A DNA stretch of 19,674 nucleotides from SLRI01 sp964460465 (lineage in GTDB: Bacteria; Pseudomonadota; Alphaproteobacteria; Geminicoccales; Geminicoccaceae), in contig CAYWSB010000102.1 in the NCBI GenBank assembly GCA_964460465.1, positions 1 through 19,674 of the forward strand, in the 5' to 3' direction. The notes beneath the pieces were generated by a model that ran no database searches, was not told where the DNA came from, and saw only the letters and a list, made by a program, of their open reading frames with translations. Both the position numbers and the translations under genes were made by a program. Below are positions 1-7,866 of this stretch, in pieces; position 1 is the stretch's first letter, and each line of letters begins with the position of its first letter.

Positions 1-25
1 CGGTGGTGAGCTTGAGGGTCGGCAT
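1..25 (-). CDS. Probable 5' end of a minus-strand gene running off the left edge
   Basis: Reading the minus strand leftward from position 25 gives an ATG followed by seven open codons (M-P-T-L-K-L-T-T) before the window ends. A GGAG ribosome-binding sequence (complement of 33-36) lies eight bases upstream of this ATG, which is what makes it look like a real start rather than chance. It would be divergent from the amidohydrolase gene. Eight residues are too few to recognise a family, so no function is offered. Confidence 0.35.
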
Positions 26-87
26 CGGTGGTCTCCGTGGGTTGGTCGGTGGGGTGGGGGTTGCGGGATGGAAAATGCCCGATGCCT

Positions 88-129
88 GCCCCGACGTAAG
101 GCCGGGCTTTTTCCCGCCTGCGTCGGGGC
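88..129. other. Stem-loop in the leader upstream of the amidohydrolase gene
   Basis: A perfect 9-bp outer inverted repeat (88-96 with 121-129) encloses a second imperfect stem (99-106 with 113-119, one bulged base) whose loop is C plus five T (107-112). The structure resembles an intrinsic terminator or attenuator on the plus strand, but no gene upstream on that strand is visible. It sits about 70 bases before the start at 199, between two divergent starts. It may be a leader structure or an intergenic repeat; the role is not known. Confidence 0.35.
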
Positions 130-198
130 GGTCTTGACGCCAGCTCGGTGAGTCCGGCCTATGCCGGGCACCGTCTCGACCTTGCCGGAGGATCCTTC

Positions 199-1821
199 AT
201 GGCCGCCACCCTCGCCGATTGCGTGCTCACCGGCGGCAAGGTCTGGTGCGGGCTCGGGCTTGGCTGCGCCGAGGCGCTGGCGATTCGCGGCGGGGAGGTC
301 CTGGCCACTGGCAGTGCTACCGAGCTGGCCGGGCTGATCGGGCCGGCGACCAGGGTGATCGACCTCGAGGGCCGCCTCGCCGTGCCCGGGCTCAACGACG
401 CGCACCTCCATCTCCTGCCCTATGGGCTCGCCATGGCCGAGGTCGATCTGCGCCCCAAGGCCGCGCCGACCCTGGCGGCACTCCTGGCGGCATTGCGCAC
501 CCGGGCCGCGGCCACACCCGCCGGGGCGTGGGTGATCGGCCGCGGCTACGACCATTTCGAGCTCGATGTGCAGCGCCATCCGCTGCGTGACGAGTTGGAC
601 GCCGCCTGCCCGGATCACCCGGTCTACATCGTCCGCACCGACGGGCACCTCGCCGTCGCCAACTCCCGCGCCCTGGCCCTCGCCGGCATCGGCGAGGACA
701 CCCCCTCGCCCGAGGGCGGGCTGATCGAGCGCCGGGACGGACGGTTGACGGGGCTCCTGGCCGAGACCGGTCGCGAGCCGCTGATGGCCGTGCTGCCGGT
801 CCCTTCCGAAGGCGACATGGTGGCCGCCATCGAACGCGCCGGGCAGGACCTGCTCAGCCACGGGATCACCTCCTGCATGGAGGCGGCGGTCGGGCTTTAT
901 CACGGCTGGGCCGAGATGCAGGCCTATCGCCGGGCGCATGCCGAGGGACGGCTGCCTGTGCGGGTCTATGCGACGCTGATGGGCGACAAGACCCGCTCGA
1001 TCCTGCCCGAGGCCAAGGCGGCCGGCCTCGTCACCGGCGTGGGCGACGACCGGCTCAGGATCGGCGGGGTGAAGATCTTCACCGATGGCAGCACCGGCGG
1101 GCGGACGGCGGCGATGAGCCGGCCCTATCTCGGCGGCGGGCCGGACGACCTCGGCATCCTTTGCATCCCCGACGACGCCGAGCTGCGGGGCATGGTGCTC
1201 GACGCGCACCGGGCCGGCTACCAGATGGCGATCCACGCCATCGGCGACCGGGCGATCGAGCAGGTGCTCCAGGCCCTCGAGACGGCGCTCGACGCGGTGC
1301 CCGCCCCGGATCGCCGGCACCGGATCGAGCACTGCGGCTGGCTGACCCCGGGCCAGCTCGAGCGGATGCGGCAGCGGCACATCCTGCCGGCACCGCAGCC
1401 GGCCTTCATCCACGCCTTCGGCGATCTCTACTTGACCCTGGTCGAGCCCGAGCGGGCGGCGACGAGCTACCCGATGCGCAGCTGGATCGAGGCGGGCCTG
1501 CATCCCTCGGCCTCGACGGACTGCCCGGTGACCGATATCGCGCCCCTCCCCAATCTCTACACCATGGCGACCCGACGGACGAACCGCGGCACGGTGCTGG
1601 GCCCGGAGCAGCGCCTGAGCCTCGCGGAGGCGCTCGACGCCTATACCTGGGCCTCGGCCTATGCGGCGCACGAGGAGGGCAGCAAGGGTCGGCTGGTGCC
1701 GGGGCAGCTGGCCGACGTGGCGGTGTTCGATCGCGACCTCTTCACGCTCGAGCCCGAGGCGTGGCTGGAGGCGCAGTGCGATCTGACGATGCTCGGCGGC
1801 CTGGTGGTGTTCGAGCGGTGA
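199..1821 (+). CDS. Amidohydrolase family protein, YtcJ-like (COG1574)
   Basis: A 540-residue metal-dependent hydrolase of the amidohydrolase superfamily, group YtcJ/COG1574, in the usual size range. Visible metal and active-site residues are the H-x-H pair in NDAHLH (His69, His71), Lys292 in GGVKIFTDG, His346 in HAIGD, His378 in RIEHCGW and Asp441 in STDCP. The C-terminus returns to the small beta domain (GQLADVAVFDRD) typical of the family. There is no signal peptide, so it is cytoplasmic. The ATG at 199 was chosen over an in-frame ATG at 148 because GGAGG lies about seven bases before it. Members hydrolyse C-N bonds in cyclic or acyl amides, but substrates are mostly unknown and none is indicated here. 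It converges on the TRAP operon, so a linked substrate is possible but unproven. Confidence 0.9.
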   Translation: MAATLADCVLTGGKVWCGLGLGCAEALAIRGGEVLATGSATELAGLIGPATRVIDLEGRLAVPGLNDAHLHLLPYGLAMAEVDLRPKAAPTLAALLAALRTRAAATPAGAWVIGRGYDHFELDVQRHPLRDELDAACPDHPVYIVRTDGHLAVANSRALALAGIGEDTPSPEGGLIERRDGRLTGLLAETGREPLMAVLPVPSEGDMVAAIERAGQDLLSHGITSCMEAAVGLYHGWAEMQAYRRAHAEGRLPVRVYATLMGDKTRSILPEAKAAGLVTGVGDDRLRIGGVKIFTDGSTGGRTAAMSRPYLGGGPDDLGILCIPDDAELRGMVLDAHRAGYQMAIHAIGDRAIEQVLQALETALDAVPAPDRRHRIEHCGWLTPGQLERMRQRHILPAPQPAFIHAFGDLYLTLVEPERAATSYPMRSWIEAGLHPSASTDCPVTDIAPLPNLYTMATRRTNRGTVLGPEQRLSLAEALDAYTWASAYAAHEEGSKGRLVPGQLADVAVFDRDLFTLEPEAWLEAQCDLTMLGGLVVFER

Positions 1822-1825
1822 GACG

Positions 1826-1858
1826 CCCGCGGCAGACCGCATGGCAGCCTGCCGCGGG
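1826..1858. terminator. Stem-loop between convergent genes, probable bidirectional terminator
   Basis: A perfect 10-bp inverted repeat (1826-1835 with 1849-1858) with a 13-base loop lies in the 45-base gap between the convergent amidohydrolase and dctP genes. There is no T-tract on either side, so it is not a textbook intrinsic terminator. Position and perfect pairing suggest a transcription stop or mRNA 3'-end stabiliser for both genes. Confidence 0.5.
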
Positions 1859-1866
1859 ACGTAGCC

Positions 1867-2967
1867 TCAGCGGTAGGGGTAGCCCGCCTTCTCCATCAGC
1901 GCGTTGTAGTCCTTGAAGATCTGGACCACCCGGGCGGCGCGATCGCTGGTGGCGGCGATCTCGTCCCAGAAGCTGTCGGCGTCGCGCACGACCTGCGCCC
2001 ATTCCTCTTCGGGCAGGCGGGTCAGCTCCATCTTGTCGCCGTTGACGCGGAGATCGGCCTCGCCGCCCCAGTACCAGACCTGCCGGTAGTAGTGCGACTG
2101 GTCGCAGGTGACCAGGAACAGTTCCTTGAGGTGATCCGGCACCCGGTTCCAGCTGTCGGTGTTGGCGAAGTAGGAGCCGCACCAGGCGCCGGTGACGCTG
2201 TTCTCCAGGGCGTAGCTGCAGATGTCGGCCCAGCCCACCTCGTAGGCCTCGGTGAAGCCGCACCAGGCGACCCCGTCGAGCTCGCCGGTCTGCAGCGCCA
2301 CCTCGACGTCGTCCCAGGGCACGGTGACCGGGACGAGCCCGTAGCGGCTGAGGAAGCGGCCGGCCGTCGGCACGCCGAACACACGCTTGCCGTTCATGTC
2401 GGCGAGGCTGCGGATCGGTTCGCGGGTGAAGATGTGGAGCGGATCCCACGCACCGGCGCTGAGCCACTCGACGCCGTTGACCTCGCCATAGGCCTCGGCC
2501 CAGATCTCGTTCAGGCCGTACTGCTGGAACAGCACCGGCAGGTCGAGGCTGAAGCGGGTCGAGAACGGGAAATAGCCGCCGAAGACCGCGACATCGACCG
2601 GCGAGGCCATGGTGGCGTCGTCCGACTGCACCGCGTCGATGGTGCCGTTCTGCAGCGCCCGGAACAGCTCCGATGTCGGCACGAGCTGGTCGGCGTAGAA
2701 GAGGTCGATGACCATCTCGCCGTTGGCGGCTTTGTTGAAGGCCTCGATCTGCGGCAGGATCACGTGGGCGCCGAGCGGCGCACCCGAATAGGTCTGCAGG
2801 CGCCAGCGGATGGGGCCGTTCTGGGCGTTGATGTAGGGGGCGGGGAAGGTCGAGGCGGCCGCCGCGGCGACGCCGAGGCCGGCACCCTTGAGGTAGCGCC
2901 GTCGGCTGGCGGTGGCCGTCGCCCTGGCCGGCGCCGGGGGCAGCGCCTTCTTCGTCACATCGGTCAT
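1867..2967 (-). CDS. dctP: TRAP transporter substrate-binding protein (DctP family), Tat signal
   Basis: A 366-residue periplasmic binding protein of a tripartite ATP-independent periplasmic transporter. Residues 21-27 (SRRRYLK) match the twin-arginine consensus, followed by a hydrophobic Ala-rich stretch to about 45 and a likely cleavage after INA (Ala48), so export is probably by Tat in folded form. The mature part shows DctP features: the IEAFNKAANGEM segment, the LFRALQNGTIDAVQ segment, and LADMNGKRV followed by the ALQTGELDGV segment around 222-233. At the position where family members carry the carboxylate-binding Arg, this protein has Phe197 by eye alignment. The start is preceded by AGGAG at good distance. 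It is the last gene of dctQ-dctM-dctP, 59 bases after dctM. The ligand is unknown; the neighbourhood suggests a polyol-like compound. Confidence 0.9.
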   Translation of the reverse strand: MTDVTKKALPPAPARATATASRRRYLKGAGLGVAAAAASTFPAPYINAQNGPIRWRLQTYSGAPLGAHVILPQIEAFNKAANGEMVIDLFYADQLVPTSELFRALQNGTIDAVQSDDATMASPVDVAVFGGYFPFSTRFSLDLPVLFQQYGLNEIWAEAYGEVNGVEWLSAGAWDPLHIFTREPIRSLADMNGKRVFGVPTAGRFLSRYGLVPVTVPWDDVEVALQTGELDGVAWCGFTEAYEVGWADICSYALENSVTGAWCGSYFANTDSWNRVPDHLKELFLVTCDQSHYYRQVWYWGGEADLRVNGDKMELTRLPEEEWAQVVRDADSFWDEIAATSDRAARVVQIFKDYNALMEKAGYPYR

Positions 2968-3026
2968 GGTCTCTCTCTCCTATCGTTGTGAAGGCCGGTC
3001 GTGTTGGCCGCCGGGCTGACCGCGGC

Positions 3027-4373
3027 TCAGCGGAGCCTGACCTGGGCCGGCAGCCAGAGGGCGATCTGCGGGAAGATGGTGATCAGCACCGCTGCGAGGG
3101 CCATGATCAGGACAAACGGGACCACCGACTTGTAGATGTCGATGAGCTGGATCTCCTTGGGCGCCATGGCGCGCATCAGGAAGAGATTGTAGCCGAACGG
3201 CGGGGTCATGTAGGCGATCTGGCAGGTGATCGTGTAGAGCACGCCGTACCAGATCAGGACGTTGTCGATGCCGAGGTCGAGGACGCGCACGAGCGGCACG
3301 TAGAGGGGTGCGACGATCACCAGCATCGCGGTGTCGTCGAGGAACATGCCGAGCAGGATGAACGACAGCTGCATCATCAACAGCACCTGCCAGGGCGACA
3401 GGTCCCAGCGGGTGATGAACAGCCCCTCGATCGCGCGCACCGCCCCGATGCCGTCGAAGATCGCGCCGAACGCCAGGGCGGCCAGGATGATCCAGAGGAA
3501 CATGCAGGAGATGAGCAGGGTCTTGCGCACCGTCGTGTGCAGCACGGCGAGGCTCAGCCGCCGCTTCCACAAGGCCGCCAGCGTCGCCGCGGTGGCGCCC
3601 ACGGCCGAGCTCTCGACGAGGCTGGTGATGCCCATCAGGAAGAGCCCGGTCATGAAGAAGAAGATGAGGAAGGGGATGATGCCGGCCCTGGCCAGCTTGA
3701 GCTTCTCCTTGAGCGGCATGTTGAGGTCGGCGTCGTCGACCAGCGGCGCCAGGTGCGGCTGCAGGCGGCAGCGGATGGCGATGTAGATGATGAACATCGC
3801 GGCCATCATCAGGCCGGGTATCGCGCCGGCCAGCCAGAGCTGGCTCACCGGCTGGCGCGCGATCATGCCGTAGAGAACGAGCACGACCGAGGGGGGGACG
3901 AGGATGCCGAGCGTCGAGCCCGCCTGGACGACGCCGGTGATCATGATCTTGTCGTAGCCGCGGCGCAGCAGCTCCGGCAGGGCGATGGCGGCGCCGATGG
4001 TCATGCCGGCCACACTCAGGCCGTTGACCGCCGAGATCACCACCATGAGCATGATCGTGCCGATGGCGAGCCCGCCCCTGAGCCTCCCGAACCAGACGTG
4101 GAAGGCGCGGTAGAGATCCTCGGCGATGCCCGATTCGGACAGGATGTAGCCCATGTAGACGAACAGCGGCAGCGTCAGCATCGGGAACCAGTTGAACAGC
4201 CGCCAGGCCGCGTTGTACGGCATCTCGACGGCACCCTGGCCGTACAGCAAGAGGGCAGCACCGGCGGCGACGAAGCCGATCGCGGCGAAGACCCGCTGGC
4301 CCGTTAGCAGCATCAAGAGCATCGTCGCGAAGATCAGGATCGCGATCAGCTCGTAGCTCATGCCCCCGGTCAT
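3027..4373 (-). CDS. dctM: TRAP transporter large permease (DctM family)
   Basis: About 448 residues, almost entirely hydrophobic helices, the size and pattern of the large membrane subunit of TRAP transporters. It forms the translocation channel for a Na+- or H+-driven import of solute delivered by DctP. Recognisable stretches are ILIFATMLLMLLTGQRVFAA at the N-terminus, a segment ending in GILVPPSV that is characteristic of DctM, and FGYNLFLMR near the C-terminus. The start at 4373 was chosen because its ATG overlaps the dctQ stop as ATGA, suggesting translational coupling. A second in-frame ATG at 4361 (MSYELIAIL) fits the usual family N-terminus and is also possible. It is the second gene of the dctQ-dctM-dctP operon. 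Confidence 0.92.
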   Translation of the reverse strand: MTGGMSYELIAILIFATMLLMLLTGQRVFAAIGFVAAGAALLLYGQGAVEMPYNAAWRLFNWFPMLTLPLFVYMGYILSESGIAEDLYRAFHVWFGRLRGGLAIGTIMLMVVISAVNGLSVAGMTIGAAIALPELLRRGYDKIMITGVVQAGSTLGILVPPSVVLVLYGMIARQPVSQLWLAGAIPGLMMAAMFIIYIAIRCRLQPHLAPLVDDADLNMPLKEKLKLARAGIIPFLIFFFMTGLFLMGITSLVESSAVGATAATLAALWKRRLSLAVLHTTVRKTLLISCMFLWIILAALAFGAIFDGIGAVRAIEGLFITRWDLSPWQVLLMMQLSFILLGMFLDDTAMLVIVAPLYVPLVRVLDLGIDNVLIWYGVLYTITCQIAYMTPPFGYNLFLMRAMAPKEIQLIDIYKSVVPFVLIMALAAVLITIFPQIALWLPAQVRLR

Positions 4374-4942
4374 CGGATCGAGCGGCCGCGGAAGGTGGCC
4401 CAGTCCTTGAAGATCATCGAGACGGCCTGGAGGATCATCAGCACGATTGCGGCCGTCATCAGGACCTTGATCGGCACCACCGACGGGTTCCACATCGAGA
4501 ACAGCTTCTGGTTGGTCTCGATAGAGTAGCGGAGCGAGGAGACCGAGCCCCAGAGGAGGACGGCGAGATAGAACAGCATGCAGGCGCTGGTGACGGCATC
4601 GAGACCGGCCTTGCCGCGCTCGGACAGCCGGTCGTAGAGCAGATCCATGCGGACATGCGCCCCGTCGCGGAGCGAATAGGCACCACCGGCGAAGTAGTAG
4701 GCGGCGAGCGTGAACTGGGCGAACTCGATCGGCCAGTGCTGCGGCATGCGGATGACGTTCCGGGTGACGGCGTCGAACAGCAGCACGCCGATCATCAGGA
4801 AGACCAGATACATGGCGATCAGGCCGACAATGCCGCTGAAGCCATCGACCCAGCGCACGTAGGCGCGGATCGCGGCCGGCATCGGCTCGCCGGTCGGCGG
4901 CAGCTCTGCCCGACTCGGCGCGATCTCACGTCCCGTCGTCAT
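4370..4942 (-). CDS. dctQ: TRAP transporter small permease (DctQ family)
   Basis: A 190-residue protein with four hydrophobic helices (about 37-59, 74-95, 113-133 and 155-177) following a polar N-terminal tail of some 25 residues. The motifs FDAVTRNV, WPIEFAQF and SLRDGAHVRMD are characteristic of DctQ small subunits, in which the second loop carries the G-x-H-V-x-x-D pattern. It pairs with DctM in the inner membrane. It is the first gene of the operon, and its stop overlaps the dctM start. The start at 4942 is preceded by a G-rich stretch very close to the ATG, so the internal Met21 (4882) remains an alternative. Its promoter must lie in the gap shared with the divergent FAD dehydrogenase gene. 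Confidence 0.92.
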   Translation of the reverse strand: MTTGREIAPSRAELPPTGEPMPAAIRAYVRWVDGFSGIVGLIAMYLVFLMIGVLLFDAVTRNVIRMPQHWPIEFAQFTLAAYYFAGGAYSLRDGAHVRMDLLYDRLSERGKAGLDAVTSACMLFYLAVLLWGSVSSLRYSIETNQKLFSMWNPSVVPIKVLMTAAIVLMILQAVSMIFKDWATFRGRSIR

Positions 4943-5201
4943 GCTCCCCCCGGCCTCGCCGCGGCAGGCCGAACCCGGCCAAGGCCGCGCCTCGATCCCG
5001 TCAAGAAAGTGTTACCTTGCGACAGGATCGCCGGGCTGTGAAGAGTATAGCGGTCGTCCCCGGTACGAGCTCACACCCGCATGCGCCCGCGGGCGGCGGA
5101 GCCAGCCGTTGCGCACGAGCCGGCCATGGCCGACCATGGCGTCGCCAGGGCATGACGATGGAGGAGAACTTGCCGTTCAGGAAGGCGCGGCGGAGGGGCT
5201 C
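4943..5201. promoter_or_regulatory. Divergent control region between the TRAP operon and the polyol operon
   Basis: These 259 bases separate the starts of dctQ (-) and the FAD dehydrogenase (+), so promoters for both operons should lie here. The stretch 4998-5055 is less GC-rich than its surroundings. A minus-strand TATACT (complement of 5044-5049) resembles a -10 box about 100 bases before dctQ, though its -35 partner is weak. A perfect 12-bp palindrome is centred at 5126/5127. No regulator gene is encoded nearby. Shared divergent control is inferred from layout, not from a recognised operator. Confidence 0.4.
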
Positions 5202-6617
5202 GTGAGCTTCGATGTCGCCGTGATCGGGGCTGGCGTGGTGGGTGCGGCGACGGCACGGCGCTTCCAGCTCGACGGCGCACGGGTGGTGGTGCTGGAGGCC
5301 GCGGCCGAGGTCCTGGACGGGGCGTCCAAGGGCAACAGCGGCATCCTGCACACCGGCTTCGACGCGCCCGAGGGCAGCCTCGAGGCCCGCTGCATCATCG
5401 AGGGGCGGGCCGAGTATCTGGCCATCCGGGAGGATCTGGGACTGCCGCTGATCGAGACGGGGGCGCTGGTCCTGGCCTGGAGCGACGCCGAATCCGCCCG
5501 GCTTCCCGACCTGTTGGCCCAGGCGCACGCCAACGGCGTCGACGACGCGGCGCTGCTCGACGCCGGTGCGGTCTATGCGCTCGAGCCGGGGCTCGGCCCC
5601 GGCGTCACGGGCGGCATGGTCGTGCCGGGCGAGCACGTCATCGACCCCTGGTCGGCGGCGCACGCCTATCTGCTCCAGGCGCTCGTCAACGGGGCCGAGC
5701 TGCAGCGCGGTGCGGGGGTGACCGGGGCGCGCTTCGACGGCAGCGGCTGGCGGCTGGCGACCGGCACGGGCGAGGTCGCGGCCGGGTCCGTGATCGCCTG
5801 TGCCGGGCTCGAGGGGGACCGTGTGGAGGCCCTGCTGTTCGGCGGCTCAAGCTTCACCATCCGGCCGCGCAAGGGACAGTTCGTCGTCTACGACAAGCCG
5901 GCGGCAGCGCTCGCCCGGCACATCCTCCTGCCGGTGCCGTCGGCCACCACCAAGGGGGTCGTCGTCTGCCGCACGGCCTGGGGCAACCTCCTGGTCGGGC
6001 CGACGGCCGAGGAGCAGGAGAGCCGGACCGAGGCCGCCACCGACCGGGCGACCCTCGAGACACTGATGCGGCGCGGCGAACAAATCCTGCCGGGCCTGGC
6101 AGGGGAGACGGTGACGGCGAGCTACGCCGGGCTCCGGCCGGCGACCGAGCAGAAGGCGTACCGGCTGCGCGTCGACGCCGGGCGGCGGGTGGTGTCGGTG
6201 GGCGGCATCCGCTCGACGGGCTTGAGCTCGGCGCTCGGCCTCGCCCGCCACGTGGCGGCGCTGGCCCAAGGCTTCGGGACGGCCGCAACGCCGCTGGCCG
6301 ACCCGGTCGTCCCGCGCGTTCCCTGGCTGGCCGAGGGCGAGCCGCCGGCACCGGGCGCCGGGCGCGACTGGTCGCGGCCGGGACACGGCGGCATCGTCTG
6401 CCACTGCGAGCTGGTCACCCGGCGCGAGATCGAGGCAGCCCTCGCCGGGCCGCTGGCGGCGCGCACGCTGGCCGGGCTCAAGCGCCGCACCCGGGCGACG
6501 ATGGGCCGCTGCCAGGGCTTCAACTGCCTCGCCGAGCTGGCCCGGATCACGACTGGCCGGCTCGACCCGCCGATCGCGATCCCGTTCGCGCCGGGCGGGA
6601 CGGCGGGCCATGGCTGA
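5202..6617 (+). CDS. FAD-dependent dehydrogenase with BFD-like [2Fe-2S] domain, GlpA-like
   Basis: A 471-residue fusion. Residues 1-370 are a DAO-type flavoprotein: the dinucleotide-binding GAGVVG (9-14) follows the first beta strand, and SKGNSGILHTGFD (43-54) is the FAD-contact segment typical of glycerol-3-phosphate and 2-hydroxyacid dehydrogenases. Residues 396-455 form a BFD-like [2Fe-2S] domain with Cys400-x-Cys402 and Cys437-x4-Cys442, as in anaerobic GlpA. The expected reaction is oxidation of a phosphorylated polyol, such as glycerol 3-phosphate or a relative, with electrons passed through the FeS centre. The start is GTG 5202, preceded by GGAGGGG. A longer in-frame reading from 4941 runs through the divergent promoter gap and lacks any support. 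It is the first gene of a coupled operon and overlaps the next by eight bases. The exact substrate is uncertain. Confidence 0.85.
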   Translation: MSFDVAVIGAGVVGAATARRFQLDGARVVVLEAAAEVLDGASKGNSGILHTGFDAPEGSLEARCIIEGRAEYLAIREDLGLPLIETGALVLAWSDAESARLPDLLAQAHANGVDDAALLDAGAVYALEPGLGPGVTGGMVVPGEHVIDPWSAAHAYLLQALVNGAELQRGAGVTGARFDGSGWRLATGTGEVAAGSVIACAGLEGDRVEALLFGGSSFTIRPRKGQFVVYDKPAAALARHILLPVPSATTKGVVVCRTAWGNLLVGPTAEEQESRTEAATDRATLETLMRRGEQILPGLAGETVTASYAGLRPATEQKAYRLRVDAGRRVVSVGGIRSTGLSSALGLARHVAALAQGFGTAATPLADPVVPRVPWLAEGEPPAPGAGRDWSRPGHGGIVCHCELVTRREIEAALAGPLAARTLAGLKRRTRATMGRCQGFNCLAELARITTGRLDPPIAIPFAPGGTAGHG

Positions 6618-7866
6618 GCGCCCGCCGGAGCGGTGCGACGTCGCGGTCGTCGGCAGCGGGCCCGCCGGACTCGGGGCCGCCACCGCACTGGCACGGGCGG
6701 GCCTCGACGTGGTGGTGGTCGAGCGCGAGGCGACGCCGGGCGGCATCCCGCGCCATTGTGGCCACCCGCCGTTTGGTGCCCGCGAGCTCGGCCGGGTCCT
6801 GGCGGGGCCGGCCTATGCCGCCCGGCTGGTCGAGCGGGCCCGGGCGGCAGGCGTGCGGCTCCATGCCCCGGCGACGGTGGTGGCGCTCGAGCCCGGCGGC
6901 GGGCTCGTACTGACCACGCCGGCCGGCACCGGACGGCTGGAAGCGCAGGCCGTGCTCCTGGCGACGGGGGTGCGCGAGACCACACGCGCCGGGCGGCTGA
7001 TCGGTGGCACGAAGCCCGCCGGGGTGCTCAACACCGGCGCCCTCCAGGGGCTGGTCTATCTGGCGGGGCAGTTGCCATTCCGGCGGCCGGTGGTGCTCGG
7101 CACCGAGCTGGTCTCCTATTCCGCCCTGCTGACCTGCCGCGAGGCCGGCATCCGGCCGGTGGCGATGGTCGAGCCCGGGCCCCGGCCGGTGGGCTGGCAG
7201 CTCGCCCGGGGGCTGCCCTGGCTTCTGGGCATCCCCCAGCATTTCGGCACCGAGGTCGAGGCGGTGGACGGCCGGGAGCGGGTCGAGGCGGTGCGCCTCC
7301 GCCGCGGCGGGCGGACCTGGACGGTGGCGGCCGACGGCCTCCTGGTCACCGGCGGCTTCCGGCCCGAGGCGAGCCTGCTGCGGGCAGCGGGGCTGGCCAT
7401 CGACCCGCGCACCGGGGGGCCCGTCGTCGACGTTTTCGGCCGCTGCTCCGATCCAGCCTTCTTCGCCGCCGGCAACCTCCTCCGCCCGGTCGAGACCGCC
7501 GGCTGGAGCTGGGCCGAGGGGGTCGCCGTAGCCGGCCATATCGCCCGGGCGCTCGTTGGCGGGCTGCCCGATCCGGCCGCTGCCCTGGCGCTCGAGGTGC
7601 AGGGCGACGGCCTCCGCTATGCCCTGCCGCAGCGCCTCTTCGCCCGACCCGCGGGCGTCGGCGGTGTCATCCAGCTGCGGGTCGCCCGGCCGGTGCGCGG
7701 GCGCCTCCGGCTCTGCGTGGATGGCCGGGAGGTCTGGGCCCGGCGCATCAACGCCCTGCCCGAGCGGCGGCTCACCGTGCCGCTGGCGGCACTGCACCAG
7801 GCCACGATCGCCGCACCGGCGCCGGCCCGGCTCGCCTTGCACCTCGACGCGGAGACCCGACCTTGA
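6610..7866 (+). CDS. FAD/NAD(P)-binding oxidoreductase, GlpB/TM1433-like partner subunit
   Basis: A 418-residue pyridine-nucleotide-disulphide-type flavoprotein. The N-terminal FAD-binding motif GSGPAG (15-20) is followed by Glu38 at the strand end, GGIPRHC at 44-50, LLATG near 116-120 and a second FAD segment ending FFAAGNLLRP (284-293). Similar proteins with a GGIPR-x-C motif stand beside GlpA-like dehydrogenases and FGGY kinases in bacteria such as Thermotoga (TM1432-TM1434 type clusters), where a small DUF1667 protein often accompanies them. No DUF1667 gene is present here. Instead residues about 325-418 form a beta-rich C-terminal extension. The likely role is electron transfer between the dehydrogenase and NAD(P) or quinone. 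Overlaps on both sides (8 bases upstream, 4 downstream) show strong coupling. Confidence 0.8.
   Translation: MAERPPERCDVAVVGSGPAGLGAATALARAGLDVVVVEREATPGGIPRHCGHPPFGARELGRVLAGPAYAARLVERARAAGVRLHAPATVVALEPGGGLVLTTPAGTGRLEAQAVLLATGVRETTRAGRLIGGTKPAGVLNTGALQGLVYLAGQLPFRRPVVLGTELVSYSALLTCREAGIRPVAMVEPGPRPVGWQLARGLPWLLGIPQHFGTEVEAVDGRERVEAVRLRRGGRTWTVAADGLLVTGGFRPEASLLRAAGLAIDPRTGGPVVDVFGRCSDPAFFAAGNLLRPVETAGWSWAEGVAVAGHIARALVGGLPDPAAALALEVQGDGLRYALPQRLFARPAGVGGVIQLRVARPVRGRLRLCVDGREVWARRINALPERRLTVPLAALHQATIAAPAPARLALHLDAETRP

Noticed and set aside
2988..4307. 439-codon open frame on the plus strand opposite dctM
   Set aside because: Its translation is a low-complexity run of D, E, H, R, G and Q, the usual mirror of a GC-rich membrane-protein gene. 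The DctM frame on the other strand is unmistakable.
5121..5132. 12-bp palindrome as a regulator-binding site
   Set aside because: Short GC-rich palindromes are frequent in DNA of this composition, and no second copy or nearby regulator supports it.
4941..5201. N-terminal extension of the GlpA-like dehydrogenase back to ATG 4941
   Set aside because: The extra 87 residues look non-coding, cross the divergent promoter gap and lack homology; GTG 5202 has a strong ribosome-binding site just before the FAD-binding strand.
5152..5205. 17-codon open frame ending as GTGA on the dehydrogenase start, a possible leader peptide
   Set aside because: No clear ribosome-binding site of its own and no regulatory codon run; the overlap may be chance in GC-rich DNA.
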